Translations under genes and position numbers: made by a program | Part shown: positions 22,802 to 35,853 of the stretch, in pieces | How positions within the stretch are numbered: the stretch's first letter is position 1 | How the letters are laid out: every line of letters starts with the position of its first letter | Assembly (NCBI GenBank): GCA_001986395.2 | Contig: MQVO02000017.1 | Span: 372,001-436,000, forward strand | Direction: 5' to 3' | DNA length: 64,000 nucleotides | From: Irpex lacteus | Lineage: Eukaryota; Basidiomycota; Agaricomycetes; Polyporales; Irpicaceae | The notes under the pieces: model-generated | Database searches by the model: none | Told to the model about the DNA's origin: nothing | The model's input: only the letters and a program-made list of their open reading frames with translations

Positions 22802-24604
22802 TCAGTGTATACTCGTCCATCTCTTCTTCTTGAGTTGCCGCTGAAGCATTTGCAAGCTCAAGTGTTGGCTCCAATAATCCTCAGACTGTTCATTTGTCCA
22901 GATATCGACACGATCTGCCAGCTTGATATTAGTACTGCAGCAGTGGAAGCGATGGAACAGACGACGCACCGTTCGGCTCCAGCGTGACCAGATCTACGCC
23001 GACTGCTCTGCGCTCATCCTCCTTCTCGTACGCGAGTACAAGCTCGATAGTTTCGGTTGCCAGGGCAAGCACTTCAACGAACGGTTTCAAGGACTCTTGC
23101 AGAAAGTCGAGGGATGAGAAGAGCAGTACAAAGGCGCGGATGGTGGGATGGGTCCTGGCGTGCTTTGCCAGAGCATCGAAGTTGGAAAGAAGGTCGTCAG
23201 AGGCGTAGGAGATGTATGCGTGCATGCCCACCACGCTCAGGGAGGAGGCCGACCGATCCGTGGCTGATGCTTCTTCGAATACAAAATGAAAGGGATGCAT
23301 GCGCATGGTTGTCGCCTGCTCCGATACGTCGAATCCTACAAGAGCGCTAGACGTCAGTACGCTCGATGGGAAGCGAATAGCGTCACTGATTGCGATGCTC
23401 ACCGATGCGCACGTCAGGATCTGGCTTGTCGCCCCACAGCAGCGTCATGAACTCGATCATCCACACGCGCTTCTCTTCGCTAAGCCGGTGCAACGGGCAA
23501 TTCGGGTTCAGCATCAGAGCTGTCAAGGCGAGGTGAACAGAGTCGGTGCAGTCTCCTCCGACCAAAATTCCCAGAGATCGTGGTCTTCGTTGACAGGTGA
23601 GTGTACTTGAGGCGTGCGGTAATGATAGGGCCATCTGTCCATCCCATGTTATGTCCCCGAAGCATATGAGAGTGACATGAAAAAAGTGTCTGATATATTT
23701 GATAACGTGATAGAATGAAGGAAGATGGACATTTTCTATCATAATTTGTTTTCGCAGGAATGAGCTCGGTACGACGATACGTGGCGGTATGTTCCAGTGT
23801 GGTGTGTCGAGCTTCGCAGGGTTAAAGTCCACTGGGACGGGGCCACAAATAGTGAGATTTTTGAGCTTGTCTTGGATGGCAGGAAGATAGAGAAGATGAA
23901 GAAAAGACGTTTGTCTCTCGTGAGTTTGAGGGGCCCATTTTCCGCTATAGTTTTGAGTGACTATTATATGTCTGATGAGCTGGTGCAGCGGTGTAAGTCT
24001 CTGACACCCTCCAACGACGTATCGTCGAAATATCTCGGCGTCCTTGTAACAATTGATCTCCAGAGTTTTGCCTGAGAACATATGCTCGCGACACCTGTTG
24101 GCCCAGAAGAGGCAGACGAGTGAGCACTGTTTGAGGTCTGCCAGAATATCATTCGGGCTTGGTGTTCCTGATTTGCGTTGCAGATCTTTGTAGTGCGTCT
24201 GAGAATCACGATTGACGTTGACGTAGAAGAGTATGTTCTCGAACAGCTCGGGTGGTACTCGTGATCCAAGCGATGTCCCCGCCTACGTTCACGGAATGTA
24301 CTCCGTCAGTAAGACCTACATACCCTACTCGATTGTGTACTCACCTCGCTTTCTGTCGCTTTCTCCACCCTCTGCTCTTCTACTTCTGCATTTGCATGCG
24401 AGAGTGGTCCATCCGGATGCGCCGAATCTTGCGCCACGGGTCTGTTAGCCTAGTTGTAAAGGCGAACCAGTGATGCTCAGCGTAGTCCTCGTAGCTGCCG
24501 GACTGTGTACTCACCTCGCGTTCCGCTGCCTCAGACGCGACTTCTCCCAAGTTGAAACCTGGGGACGGGGACGGCCCATCGAGCAGTAATGTATTTTGTA
24601 TCAT
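22802..24604 (-). CDS. FB4: F-box-like protein, type A, two N-terminal exons (517 aa predicted)
   Basis: Five exons: 24515..24604, 24345..24449, 23403..24282, 22970..23335 and 22802..22914, with a total of 1554 bases in frame. The first exon starts MIQNTLLLDGPSPSPGF; the second, starting ANRPVAQDSA, is acidic and polar and ends ATESE, the same exon end as in FB1 and FB2. The F-box-like part begins near residue 74 with VPPELFENILFYV; the usual LLAARI before it is changed to SLGSRV. DLKQCSLVCLFWANRC and the FNPAKLDTPHW block are intact. The last exon reads RVDIWTNEQSEDYW and ends LQRQLKKKRWTSIH. A putative Skp1-binding adaptor; the substrate is unknown. The start chosen is the ATG at 24604, about 110 bases downstream of a GATATATAT box. 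Confidence 0.85.
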
Positions 24605-24710
24605 TGCTGTGTGAGGAGGTCAAAGGTAGTGGGGAAGTGGAGGGCGTAGACGAGCAAAGAGAGAGGGATAACAAAGGGTGGGACAGCTCCGCGACTATCG
24701 ATGGGCCCAG

Positions 24711-24748
24711 GATATATATCCCAGTGCTCCGCTATGAACGTGGGAAGA
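24711..24748 (-). promoter_or_regulatory. FB4 core promoter element
   Basis: The TATA-like GGATATATATCC lies about 110 bases upstream of the start codon, preceded on the minus strand by a diverged form of the shared upstream element (CCCACGTTCATAGCGGAGC). Confidence 0.5.
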
Positions 24749-26018
24749 GAACCGCATCCACAAGGCCGTACGGAAGCTTCGATGCTGGAACGTCGCCACG
24801 TCGTGCGTTCCTCGTTCCTGTGAAGAGATAACATCGCACGCTCCTTTAGAGTCGTAGATTTATATCTCCCTCGCCATACCAATCCTCTTGATCACATCGA
24901 GACCGTCTCATTCTCGCCAACAGTTCATGCGCCTCCGCTCTAAGGAATTAAGAGCGATGTCAGGACGGATTCAGGTTCGGGCGTCCTGCTGCACAGCTCG
25001 CATTTCCATCTGGAAGTGCCTATCAAAAGCATGTCAGCTAGCTCTCGTACTCGATGGCCTCACATATGAGTTCTACGTACCGCATTTCCGCGCCTATTGA
25101 CCGCAGATTGTATTGTATCCGTGGAATGGAAGTCAGCAGGCGCACTCACCAGGCGTAGCTGGGTGATGCGGGAACATCGTGAGTTCGAGACACGCTGCAG
25201 TCGTGCATGTGCTTCTTTAAAAGCTGTCAGATACGGTTTTACTGCGCGACGGAAATGAAGGCTGGAACGGCCTCGTACCTATCCCGCTCATCTCAAGAAT
25301 CAGCGGCTGGCACATCGTAACCAGCACATAGATGATTGGCTCATCGAATGGCATGAGTAGCGATTCTCGCGAGTTTTGTGAAGCAGAAAGGAAAGTTAGT
25401 ACGCTCGTGGATGTCGACAAATGCAGGCAAGAGATACTCTTGGGTGCAAGTATCCCTTACTGAACTCGGTATACCTTGTTCGGCAGGTAGTAGGTACCAT
25501 CGGCTCTGCGAGCAGATTCCTGTCAGGACGAAATTCCGATATGAGCCTTGGCAAGCACGCGCGATACGATAGCCCACGTATCTAACAGTCGAAGTCAATA
25601 TACATCTTTCAAGCAGATGGCAAACCGTAGAGTGTCGTTTCAGAGTATTGTGAGAATCAGTACTAATATCAGTCGAAACGACGCGAACGTCGAAACAGGA
25701 TATGTGAATGCGAAGTGCAGGTGCTCTACCGGATTCAAGGGATTTGGATTAGCTGTCGTTCGAGGTCGTGCTTTTTCAATGTGAGTATCAATATCACAGT
25801 TCAAGTACGAGTCTATCAAGATTCGTATGGAGCCCCGGATGCTCGGCTCTCTATAGAGGAAAGCCAACATCAGTCATCGTAGACGGCCACAGGATCACCA
25901 TGAACATACCTATCCCCTGGGTTCTGTCCGCATCCTTGTATCTTGACGTGAACATGGAATACCCGGGCTATGTGATTTCGCGCCTATCGGGAGGAGTCGA
26001 ACATCGACTCGGAAGAAC

Positions 26019-26073
26019 GTCCTTTCCGAACGCTCATACCGACCACTGGTTGGGATGAACGATCGGAAAGGGG
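26019..26073. repeat. 55-bp inverted repeat, copy 4 of 9
   Basis: The arms GTCCTTTCCGAACGCTCATA and a near-complement ending AACGATCGGAAAGG flank a short ACT loop. Compared with copy 2, a left-arm A and its right-arm partner T have changed together to G and C. Confidence 0.7.
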
Positions 26074-26781
26074 CGATCGGTGACAGGCAGTGGCACTGTT
26101 GCAATTGGCGTCCAGGTGCCCGTAATGAGTTGATGAGGCAGCCCTAGAGGGTCGGTTATGGCAAAGGTGTATGGATTGGTGCAACACCGTGAAGTTCGTA
26201 GACCAGGCCGGTACGAACACCGCGAATAACTTGAAGAGACGAAAAGGTGTGAGCGATCCATCATCTGTGACATCGAAACAATGTACGCACCTTCGTATTT
26301 CGTACCATCCCTGCGTCCCAGGATCCCAGTCATTACCTCCCTCTTCAGTTCGTGATGTTTCTTGCCGCAAGAACGCCTTGATGCTTATCGTCACAACATC
26401 GTACAGAAAGGGTCGTCCCCACGTCCAAAGAAAGGTTATACATGCCAACGCTCACAAAGAGAGCAGTCTTGATAGAGTAATGATTGCATTAGGAGAGAGT
26501 TGAGGGAGAGGCCAGAACGAGAGGAAGGGAGAGTCGTAAGAGCCATCAGCGTCTCATCAGTCAGACTTACCGTGGCAATATTGGTTTCAGACTCCGCAAG
26601 TCGAGCGCCAGTGCATTACTTACTCGTCCATACCACTCAATGCCACTTCTACAACGACCACCATCGTCGAACTCTTCTCACTCTCAGTTATCGATGACAC
26701 TTCTCATGCACAACATACTAAGATCTCCGTGCGCGCTCTGTTAGAGACGAAGAATAACACAGGCCTGCTAGCTTCTTTCGA

Positions 26782-26833
26782 TCCCTCCTGATCGTTTCCG
26801 TCGACGAGAGCCGGCGTGGGTGATGAGGAGGGA
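26782..26833. repeat. 52-bp palindrome, copy 5 of 10
   Basis: It starts TCCCTCCTGATCGTTTCCGT and ends GATGAGGAGGGA. The centre GACGAGAGCC is less symmetric than GACGATCGTC. Confidence 0.65.
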
Positions 26834-27470
26834 CGGAATGATCACTTTGCGAGGGGTGCACAGGTATATGTGAGGTTGTGAAAGGTGCGTGCGCTGTGTG
26901 TTCTCTGTACAGAAAACACCTGACTCGCTGTGGTCCTCGTAGCTACGTCTCCGCTGGATTAGACGGTATCCATCTCGAGCGTATACTCGCGAGGTATAAC
27001 GCCCTTTAAGAGCCATTTTTGTAGATGATTCAAGCTATACTCGTAGGCCTCATTGGTATCGGAGACTAAATCGACTCTCGCCAGTCGGTAACTCATCCCC
27101 GGGTGTCCTCCCGGGCCCTGATACTGGTTCTGGTTCTAGTCAAGTAGACGGTGAGCTGTCGCGGAAAGGAAGATGGTGGATGCAGCCCAGCACGGAGGAT
27201 ATGACAGAGGTACCGTGGTACGTTCGTTCTATTCAATGCAGACACTCACGTTCAGTGGATTTAGTAGTGTCAGTGACTACGGACGACCTCAGGATTGTCA
27301 TCGATCCAGCCAGCCCATCCCTCCTGTCCGCATGCGCCTCTACTTCTCCAGGTCCCAGTTATCTGCAAGATGATATTAGGCATGTATACAGACTTTCTTC
27401 GATGCTAATTGAAGTGTTTTTATCGACTACTGGACGACTTCAAGCACGCGGACCACCGGCGCCTGTAGAA

Positions 27471-27486
27471 TTGCCTTATGAGGCAA
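27471..27486. repeat. 16-bp palindrome TTGCCTTATGAGGCAA
   Basis: Same word as at 3971, in the same B-type context (frame LPYEAIRT on the plus strand). Confidence 0.6.
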
Positions 27487-28877
27487 TCAGAACACCACTA
27501 CGCCCAGGTTCGTACCGTCGGCTCCTCCTGTATCACGCTCTGTATTGACCCTCTACCTCCATGGCCTGATATTCAGAACGTCTCTGACAAGACACAGAAC
27601 GCTTCGCACATGGCTCGTGCAATTCAAAACACCCTCGTCCATGGTACTCAAGTCGCGCTGTGCTCCGCGTACCAGGAGCTCTCTAGGTCTCTCCGCTGCC
27701 ATTGCCCGGCGATAATTTCTCCATCCCCTCTCAGTCAAGACGCGTACACCCATGCCTTCACTCACATCCACTGCCATGCAAGATTTATCGGGAGTACCAA
27801 CGCTGCCACATTCATCAAAATCCCCGAACGCGCTCGAGCTCTACTCCATTATCGATGGTGGCAGCTTGAAGCAACGACGAGGTACATACTTGAGCTCAGA
27901 GTATGTCTTCCATGGCACCGAGATCACTCAGACACGCACACCTCTCTCGACTCCCCAGGCTTGCGGACTCTTGCGGAAGATGTTACAGCATCTCGTAGTG
28001 ATAGAAATATTGTACGTCTCATGGATCGACGCACGACAACTGGGATCGGAGAGACGAAGTGGGTCGTCGATGCACTGCGCGTCGTCGTTCGCAAGACGAT
28101 CAGGTAAGTACCGCCACACCATCGCTTCCTCCTCGAACTCAGTACCATGATATCGGCCTTAGATCAGGGGACCATGGCGTGCGGAATGAAATGAGCAACG
28201 GGCCAGAGAGGGTTTAGCTTCAACCTCAGTTTAACGGCGCGAGATCAGCGGCTGGGTTTGTATAATCAAGTTCAATGCGCGGATAGGTTGCGAGCAGTCG
28301 GTAGGGCCGTCGAGACCACCGTTAACCGTAGGTCGTTCCGCAATACATGTCTGTTCTCTAACGAACGTTGCTGCTGAGGCGATATCCTCAAGTAACTTTC
28401 ACTAAAACAGAGGGGTTCTCGAGTGCGACGTCCGGCTACAACGTATGCAGCTACCAGTGATTGCATCGTACGTATATCATCATCGTGGGCCTATGGGCTG
28501 TCATACATGCGTGTACGTCGACGGTATATAGAATATGCACGTTTAGTTAAAATAAGAATGTGTAGGGGTCGAAAACGAGTGATGTATAGAGAATTGATTA
28601 CAAATACTTCAGTGTACGTATCTGGCTTCAACAAGCTACTCCCTGTCGCAACGGCAGCAATGCCTGGGACATGCGAGTGTTTTGTGGTACTGCTCGTACT
28701 ACTTATTGTGACTCGGCGGCGGCGGCAATGGCGATATCGAGGCTTGAGATGCGCATGTGAAAGTGGATAGATAGTAGTGCGCATAACGATAAGTAGATGG
28801 GCTGGGTGCAGGGTCGTATTGTGCGGATGAGACGTCTTCATAAGATACAGCCGCATATATCGAGTGCGTGCACCCAT

Positions 28878-30721
28878 TCAAAGTTTTTTCTTCAGTTCCC
28901 GTCTTAGGATTTCGTTGCTTCCATCGGTGAACCTTTCAACGTCCGCCCAAATGACACCTTCAGGTTAACGATGCAGAGCGAAGTCAGCACGGGATTGAGA
29001 ACGACGCCAAAGATTACGCACCACTGGGCTCCAGCGTGACTAGATCTACACCCACGGCTTTACGCTCCTCCTCCTTCTCGTACGCGAGGACAAGCTCGAT
29101 ATTTTCCGTTGCCAGGGCAAGCACTTGGACGAGCGGTTTCATGAACTCTTGTAGATGGTTGATGGAGCGCAACAGCATGACAAGGGCGCGGATGGTAGTG
29201 CGGGTCCTGGCGTGATTGACCAGAGCATTGAAGCTGGCGGGAAGGTTGTTGTAGTTGTAGATGTATGCGTGCATGCCCACCACGCTCAGGGCGGAGGCCA
29301 GCCGGTCCGTCAGTGGAGCTCCCTCGAATACGAAATGGAAGGGGCCCGCGCGCATGGTCGTCGTTTGCTCCGAGACGTCGAATCCTACATAAGCGCTAGA
29401 CGTCAGTACGCTCGATGGGAAGCGAATAGCGTCACTGATTTCGATACTCACCGATCTCCACGTCAGGATATGGCTCGTCGCCCCACAACAACGTCATGAA
29501 CTTTATCATCCACACACGTTCCTCCTCGCTGAGCCTGTGCAACGGGCAATTCGGGTTCATCATCACGGCTGTCAAAGCGAGATGGGGAGAGTTGGTGCAG
29601 TTTCCGTTGGCCTTAATGCGCATAGAAAGTGGTCTGCGTTGACAGGAGATTGTACTGGAGACATGCGGTAGTGCTAGGGTCATCTGTCCGTCCCATGTCA
29701 TCTTCTCGAATCTCACGAAAGGGGCATGACAAAAGTGTCTGATATATTTGATAATGTGATAGAATGAGGGAAACTGGACGTTTGTGAGGACGACTCGATT
29801 CGGCAAGAATGAGCTCGATACAACTGTATATGGTGGTATGCCCCAGTGGGGCGTGTCGAGCTTTGCAGGGTTAAAGCCTTCTGGGACGGGGCCATTAATG
29901 AAGAGCCTATCGAGCTTGTCTTGGATGGCGGGAAGATAGAGAAGATGAAGAAAAGATGTTTGCTTCTCGGATTCATTGGGAGCCCGTTCGCCGCTGTACT
30001 TCTGAGTGACGTTTATGTGTCTGATGAGCCGGTGCACTGGTGTAAGTTTCGGACACCCTCCAACAACGTATCCTCTGAATATCTTGGCGTCCTTGTAAGA
30101 CATGATGACCAGGGCTCGATCCGAGAGCATATGCTCGCGACACCTGTTGGCCCAGAAGAGACAGACCTGAGAACACTGCTTGAGGTCTGTCAATATGTCG
30201 TTTGGGCTTGGTTCTCCTTGATTCCGTATGAGAGCAGTATATACCATCTGACGCTGTGACAAACGGTCTTCGTTGACGTAGAATAGGATGTTATCGAAGA
30301 GCTCGGGGGGTATGCGGGCAGCGAGCAGTCTCACGGCCCCTACAGATACAAGCAATAATCTCTATTGGTACAGACGATATGCGCTGCTTAATTGCGTACT
30401 TACTTTGCCTTGCCACAGATACTGCTTTCAGCAACTCTGAGATAACATCCGAAGATGGCTCATGTGTCTGTATGGCATGTAGTATCATGGCTATCTCAGC
30501 CTGGTTGTTCTAGCAATAAACCCGCATAAGTACAGAAGACGTATGCTCCTTGATTGTGGACTCACCTCACTCTCTGTAGCCTCAGGTACTACCTCCCCCA
30601 AGTCGGAGCGCGAAAACTGCAGCGGTTCATCGGATTGCGGTGTAGCTTGAACACCTATTGAATTGAAGTGTCGGCGTCGGCGGCGGGGCAGCAGAGAGAG
30701 GAGGTTCAGGAAGGACGGCAT
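28878..30721 (-). CDS. FB5: F-box-like protein, type B last exon, two N-terminal exons (527 aa predicted)
   Basis: Five exons: 30566..30721, 30404..30500, 29452..30339, 29022..29384 and 28878..28957 (1584 bases in frame). Exon 1 starts MPSFLNLLSL, has an arginine run at residues 13-17 and ends ATESE. Exon 2 (MILHAIQTHEPSSD within it) ends in a different phase from the other copies, and the acceptor of the large exon has shifted by two bases to match; a coupled change like this argues for a functional gene. The F-box-like region starts near residue 94 (IPPELFDNILFYV). The C-terminal module begins FDVSEQTTTM. The last exon is short, GVIWADVERF ... EILRRELKKKL, after a CTGAAG acceptor as in FB2. 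The arginine run may serve nuclear targeting. Confidence 0.85.
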
Positions 30722-30774
30722 GAGTGAGGGTGAGGAAGGAGCACAATAGGTGCCGCGAGGATTGATGAATCCGT

Positions 30775-30818
30775 TGTATATATATGCTTCGTTGACCCGT
30801 TATGGACGTGGACAAGGA
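30775..30818 (-). promoter_or_regulatory. FB5 core promoter element
   Basis: The TATATATA word is 55-65 bases upstream of the start codon, closer than in other copies; the upstream GTCCACGTCCATAACGG element precedes it on the minus strand. Confidence 0.5.
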
Positions 30819-32155
30819 ACTGTTTACACGAGGACATTCGGAAGTTGAGAAGCATCGATGCTGGGACGCCGGTAAGCTGTGCCTTCCTTGTTGCTGTGAA
30901 GAGATGATATCAGCCGCTCCTCGCGAGTCATTGACTCAGGTTACTCACTCGCAGAACCAAGGCTCTCTACCACATCAAGACACTCGTGTTCTGACCAACA
31001 CTCCTTGTCCTTGCCCTATGACTTACGGACGATGTTAAAATGAATCCCTGCACGGGCGTTCTACTGCACAGCTCGCATTTTCATCTGGAAGTACCTATCA
31101 AAAGCGTGTCAGATATCTCTCGTACTCGAGGCCTCACATATGAATTCAACGTACCGCATTCCCGAGCTCACTGGTCGCAGACTGTATTGTATCCGTGGAA
31201 TGGAAGTCAGCAGACCCATTCGCTAGGCGCAGCTGTGTAATACATGAACTTCATGATTCCAGACACGCTGCAGCCGTGCGTATGCCTACTGAAAAGCTGT
31301 CAGATACGGTTTGACTGCGCGACGGAAATGAAAACGAAATGAAAACTGGAACAGCATCAAACCTATCCAGTTCATCGCAGCTGTTGAGCGATGGTACACT
31401 GTGGGTATCAGATCGATTACTGGTACACATGTGACGACTCTTCGTAGTCTTCGCGGGTTTGGTAAAACAAAAGGAAAGTATAGGTGAAAACAAGGAACGC
31501 CATTGGATTAATCCGTCATTTCGCTCTGCGTACTTCTGTCAGCAGGTAGTAACGCCGTTTCCAATGCATATCTACCTGGTTGAACGTTCTGATATGAGCA
31601 TCGTCAAGAACGCGAAATATAGCAGGCCACGTACTTGTAGGAGGTCGATGACTATAAACTCGATACAGTCAGAAGTGATCTCGTTGACGCAGACCGCTAG
31701 AAGTTGCCGAGTATCGTTTTCGAACATTTTATACGGCCCAGGAGATGGGACAAGCGGCCGGGGAAAACAACACAGTCAAGATCGAAGGAGGATGTGAGTA
31801 TGCAGGGTGGCGGTGCTCATACCAAGAAGAGCTCAAACATGCTTAGGACTAAACAAGTCCGGATTTATCTTTCGTAGTGAAGAACCATCGATCTGGTCGT
31901 AGACATACTCCGTGAGTATCACCGCCAGAGCACAGATGCATCAAGGTTCCTTCAGACCGCCGAGTTCTCTCCTCTCTGCACACCAGCCAAGATCTTAGAT
32001 CAGTCGTCACAACCAGCCAAAGTTTCGTCGAGAACGCACCTGTAATCAGCCATGCCACCTCGCTCTTGCCTGGCGCCATTCATCTGAATAAATACTCGAA
32101 ATCTACTAGTCGTGGGATTACGTGTGCATCGAGAGAGGACAGAGCATCGCCAAAC

Positions 32156-32210
32156 GTCCTTTCCGAACGCTCACACCGACCACTGGCTGGGATGGACAAT
32201 CGGAAAGGAT
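32156..32210. repeat. 55-bp inverted repeat, copy 5 of 9
   Basis: The arms are GTCCTTTCCGAACGCTCACA and GGACAATCGGAAAGGAT; the right arm has a few changes that weaken the middle of the stem. Confidence 0.65.
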
Positions 32211-33018
32211 GGTTGACAGCGGGCGTGGGCGTGATTGGAAGAAAAAGATCAAAACCACAGCGACAAAACATCCTTAGGAGGCCGCAGCAGTAAAGAAGTA
32301 TGGATTGAAGTCGGTACTGCGTCTTGAAAGTCGGGTTGAGAGAGCAGTAAGGAATAAGGTGGACCACTTGAAGAGATTACATGCCGTGAGTATAGTCTCC
32401 CCAAGGCAGAGTAGACACGTTCAACCTTCGGGGCTCAGGATCTCGTGTCTGCGTGAGTAACACAATATCTGTGGCCGATAGACAACCTACGCACCTTCCA
32501 GTCCTGAGCCAACAACTCCCGTCTAACGATACCTCCCGACCAGGATCCCACAATAGCCTCGACCGACGGTTCCGGCGTGGTACTTACGCCCTTACAAGTT
32601 CGCCGACGACCTTTGCTTTTCGGATCTTAATCCCTTCTACTATCGTATGGCAAGGATAGGTTCGATTTACAACAGTGTTATGTGTGCTAACAGAGAGTAT
32701 GACGAGCATAGAGAGACGATTGTGTGCGGAGAGTGGCCAGAACGAGATGAAGGCTAGTAGGGTGATAAGCATCAAACGCCCGATCAATAAGACTTGTGCT
32801 TACCGTGGGAATATATATTTGTTACACTTACTAAGCGCAGTAGCAATTGCCCGACCTCATTCTCGACGACCACCTTCCATGGCCAAGCCACCGCTGCTTG
32901 ATCTCGGTCTCCCGCAAGAGCTAGAAATTATTCGTAGGAGCGAAGAGGATTGGGCTTCCATTCAAACTTTTAGACCTAAGCCTACGTTACATGGCGATAT
33001 TGACGGCACGGGCTGCTG

Positions 33019-33068
33019 CCCTCATCGTCATCCGTATCGACGATCGTCGACGTGGGTGACGACGAGGG
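33019..33068. repeat. 50-bp palindrome, copy 6 of 10
   Basis: It starts CCCTCATCGTCATCCGTATC, has the perfect centre GACGATCGTC and ends GTGACGACGAGGG. It is the most symmetric copy. Confidence 0.75.
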
Positions 33069-34233
33069 ATGCTGTCCTCTTGTACCCATGCTTCACGGCC
33101 TACGATATACGTAAATGCACGGGGGAACGGATAATCATAGCAATTTGGGTTGCGTGGATAAGCTGGGAGGTCGTTATGCAGGTGCGTCGCCTGTCCCGTT
33201 TCTCCTCGACGCGTTGTTGAGTCAGGTCTAGGTAGCAGTGCAGAACTCAATACAGGCTCACCTCCTACTTATCCCGCACAGATAGGAAACCTTAAATCTG
33301 CTGGCAATACCAGTCTTGTCACATTTCTGGACCTCTTTGGTCCGTACTTCCCGATGATCAGACTCCTCATTCCCCTAGTTGACACGCTATCTAGACTTAT
33401 CCATGACGCCTGAACGCTAATGCCGACTCGCCAAACGAGAAGCCAATGAAGTCTTGAGTGTCGACATCAGCATTCACGAAGGCAGACTAGCATAACAGGT
33501 GGAGACGGAGAGGTAGAGGTCGATGGGAAAGGAGTTCGAATGCGTATGGGATACCTCAAATATAGGCATGCTCCAGTCTGGTGTTTTCCACGCTTACGAG
33601 TGTTTCCCCGAAGGAGATATCCTGAACCTCGTGAGATATTGCTCAGAAGTTGAAGTCATTACTGGTGGCTATCATTAATCATTCCTTCCCAATCCGAACC
33701 CCTTCGTCGTACCCTGGGTACACCCCTCCATTGGTGTGATCCAATCTGTGGATGTTGTACCTTGGTCATAATAAATGGTAACGTCCATCGTCTCTATAGC
33801 GCAAGGCCGTACCTCCTCCCATCGTTTATGCCTACACTCGCCTCTAGTGATCTACTTCTCCGTCAGTTTGCCAGTTTCTGGGTCAAGATTGCATCCCGGA
33901 GAACAACCGAATGCAACTGTTACGAATACGAACAGGAAGACTGTTGCTTGTGCAGCGGGTCTGCTACAGGCGGTCATCGTTTGCTGTCTCTCAAGCGCCG
34001 ACCATAGCTATGCTGTTACGCTGCTCTTCGCTGTCTCCAAATGACTATTACGATATCAACCACTCTCTCTGCCACTGTAACGGGGCGATCCTCGGTGCGT
34101 CTCTACTTGTTTAGATCCCATTTACTTGCAAGATGATATTAGGCATGTATACAGGCTTTCCTAGACGCAAATTGAAGTGTTATTATCGGAGTACTCGATG
34201 ACTTCAAGCACGGTGCCACCGGCGCCTGTATAA

Positions 34234-34249
34234 TTGCCTTATGAGGCAA
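34234..34249. repeat. 16-bp palindrome TTGCCTTATGAGGCAA
   Basis: Same word as at 3971 and 27471, here immediately left of the switch from B-type to A-type spacer sequence. Confidence 0.6.
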
Positions 34250-35853
34250 TCAGAAAACTACTACGCCGCCCAGGCTCGTGTTGTCGGCCTCTCGTATTCC
34301 CTACAACCCTATCTCTCCCCATCATACCGCCCCTTTCCCGCTTCACCCTTGCATTCCAATCCAATCGACCACTCATATCTCCTGTCCATCGGCCCTCGAC
34401 TCGTCGCATCCGCGAAGGTCTTACCTCGAGTAGTGTATCAAGTCGACGTGCTCATTCACTGTGCTCAATGTCTGACGTTTTGCGCGCGCCGTCAGTACAC
34501 TCGGTCTTTCAGACTCTTATTGGCTGTACTGGTCTTTTCGCTTCTGTCACCGCGATCATCCACCGATCACTCACCGATCACCCTTCGATCGCACCACACA
34601 CGCACCCATGAACACCCAGCCCACTCAAGATTGATCGGGATGCTCTATGTAGCCGTGCTCGTAGATCCGGTTGAAAGGCTTCCAACCCTCAACGTTTTCA
34701 CGATACTCGTACGGCCGATTTCATGCTGGTTACCGAGCAACTTCGCGACACAAGGGTACGCACCATAGTATGTTAGCTTCTAATTTGTGACCAGCCGTGC
34801 TGACCGAGATAGTTCATGTAGGCGGTCAACTTTCACTGATGTCATCGCTCAAGTTTGTAGCTGCAGAGAATACTGCCGTAGCTCGTAGTGACAGTGCACG
34901 GATGGATGCAGCGCGAGTAGGGCAAGGCTGTCACTGTGATGGCAATACACGGTGCGTCGTTTTTTTTCATAACCTCTCGCCCATATGCTTGTAACCGCCG
35001 CCATGGAATATTGAAACCGATGCAGGAAGCCTGCATGGCCCTCAGGATTAACGTCCTCAGCGGGCTGGAAAGAGTAAGCGAGGGTCAATTCCGGCACAAG
35101 TACAGCACAGTACGTATATAGGTCGTACGACTTGTCACTAAAACTGTTCGACCTCTGACGGATCTAGATATATAGGTCGATGGCGAAACGATATTGCAGA
35201 GGCTGTAGGAGGTGTGGCAGCACTGTAGATATGTCTATTGAGCGTGGATACGCCCCGACATACCTTGTGCAAGGTTTGAAGAATAGGTGTGTGAGACTCG
35301 CTTCATACGAGCATGCTGCCCTTCTGAACCATCCACACATCACACATTACATATATCTGCGTATTTTCTGATGGTATTCGAGACCTGACATTGTTACGTC
35401 AAAGTCTCGGTCTACGATTGCATGGCGTGACCGCGGCATACAAGTCATTCGCAGCTCTTTTTTTTGTATAGAGGTATAATTCGAGTTTGTAGACGTTCGA
35501 CCCACATCACACGTCGATGGCAGAGGTTACAGCGAAGAATCAAGTGCGCATACAATTGAAGATCAGCGTAGTTGTGTAGTCGCGAGTACATGACAGGGGA
35601 TGGCCGATATCTTCTACGACGTCGGAGGTCGCAATACATATTAGAAAGCGCAGGGTGTGCTAGCATTGCTTGCTTCATTCTGTGCTGGTAATGAAGACGG
35701 TGACTTCGAAAACGCAGCGCAAAAGTGTGAAAGGATATTCGACAACACGTACAGCGGCTTGATGATAGTGCCAGGCCATGGCTATTGCCGATATGCTGTA
35801 TGTTAGCGACATAACAGTTGCGAGGGACAACACTGTGACGCACACACAGGGTG

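Larger units (their letters stand above)
24605..28877. other. Spacer 4 (B-type), between FB4 and FB5
   Basis: The HFQM exon-like block is on the minus strand near 25000, with a clear 61-base intron in that orientation (25020-25080, GTACGTAGAA ... TTTTGATAG). Further upstream on the minus strand, exon-like pieces include a donor near 26285 after a stretch reading DWDPGTQGWYE. The 55-bp inverted repeat is at 26019, the palindrome at 26782, the 16-bp palindrome at 27471, and the B-type block at 27480-28120, whose plus strand keeps a long open frame (about 27478-28107). The B-type 3' flank is at 28400-28870. No family is recognised. Confidence 0.6.
30722..35853. other. Spacer 5 (recombinant B/A), between FB5 and FB6
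   Basis: The minus-strand HFQM-like block is near 31080 with its intron. A conserved minus-strand stretch reads ERSERTFGD ... RLVDFEYL around 32085-32190 and recurs in spacer 8. The 55-bp inverted repeat is at 32156 and the palindrome at 33019. A plus-strand segment before a GTGCGT donor (33181) reads WVAWISWEVV. The 16-bp B-type palindrome is at 34234, but the sequence just right of it (34300-34620) resembles A-type blocks, so a crossover lies within about 34250-34300. At 33240-33760 nothing is recognised; from 35000 to 35850 only weak matches are seen. Confidence 0.55.

Noticed and set aside
29155..29499. Plus-strand open frames opposite the F-box-like genes (also at 11638-12385, 23299-23610, 36161-36715, 48425-48908)
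   Set aside because: They are complements of the conserved minus-strand exons, cross its splice sites, lack their own intron signals and recur only because the minus strand is conserved.
32987..33250. Minus-strand frame with RRHPRRRSSIRM over the palindrome, resembling an arginine-rich protein
   Set aside because: The arginine pattern is the translation of the palindrome; the frame is not kept in the other nine copies.
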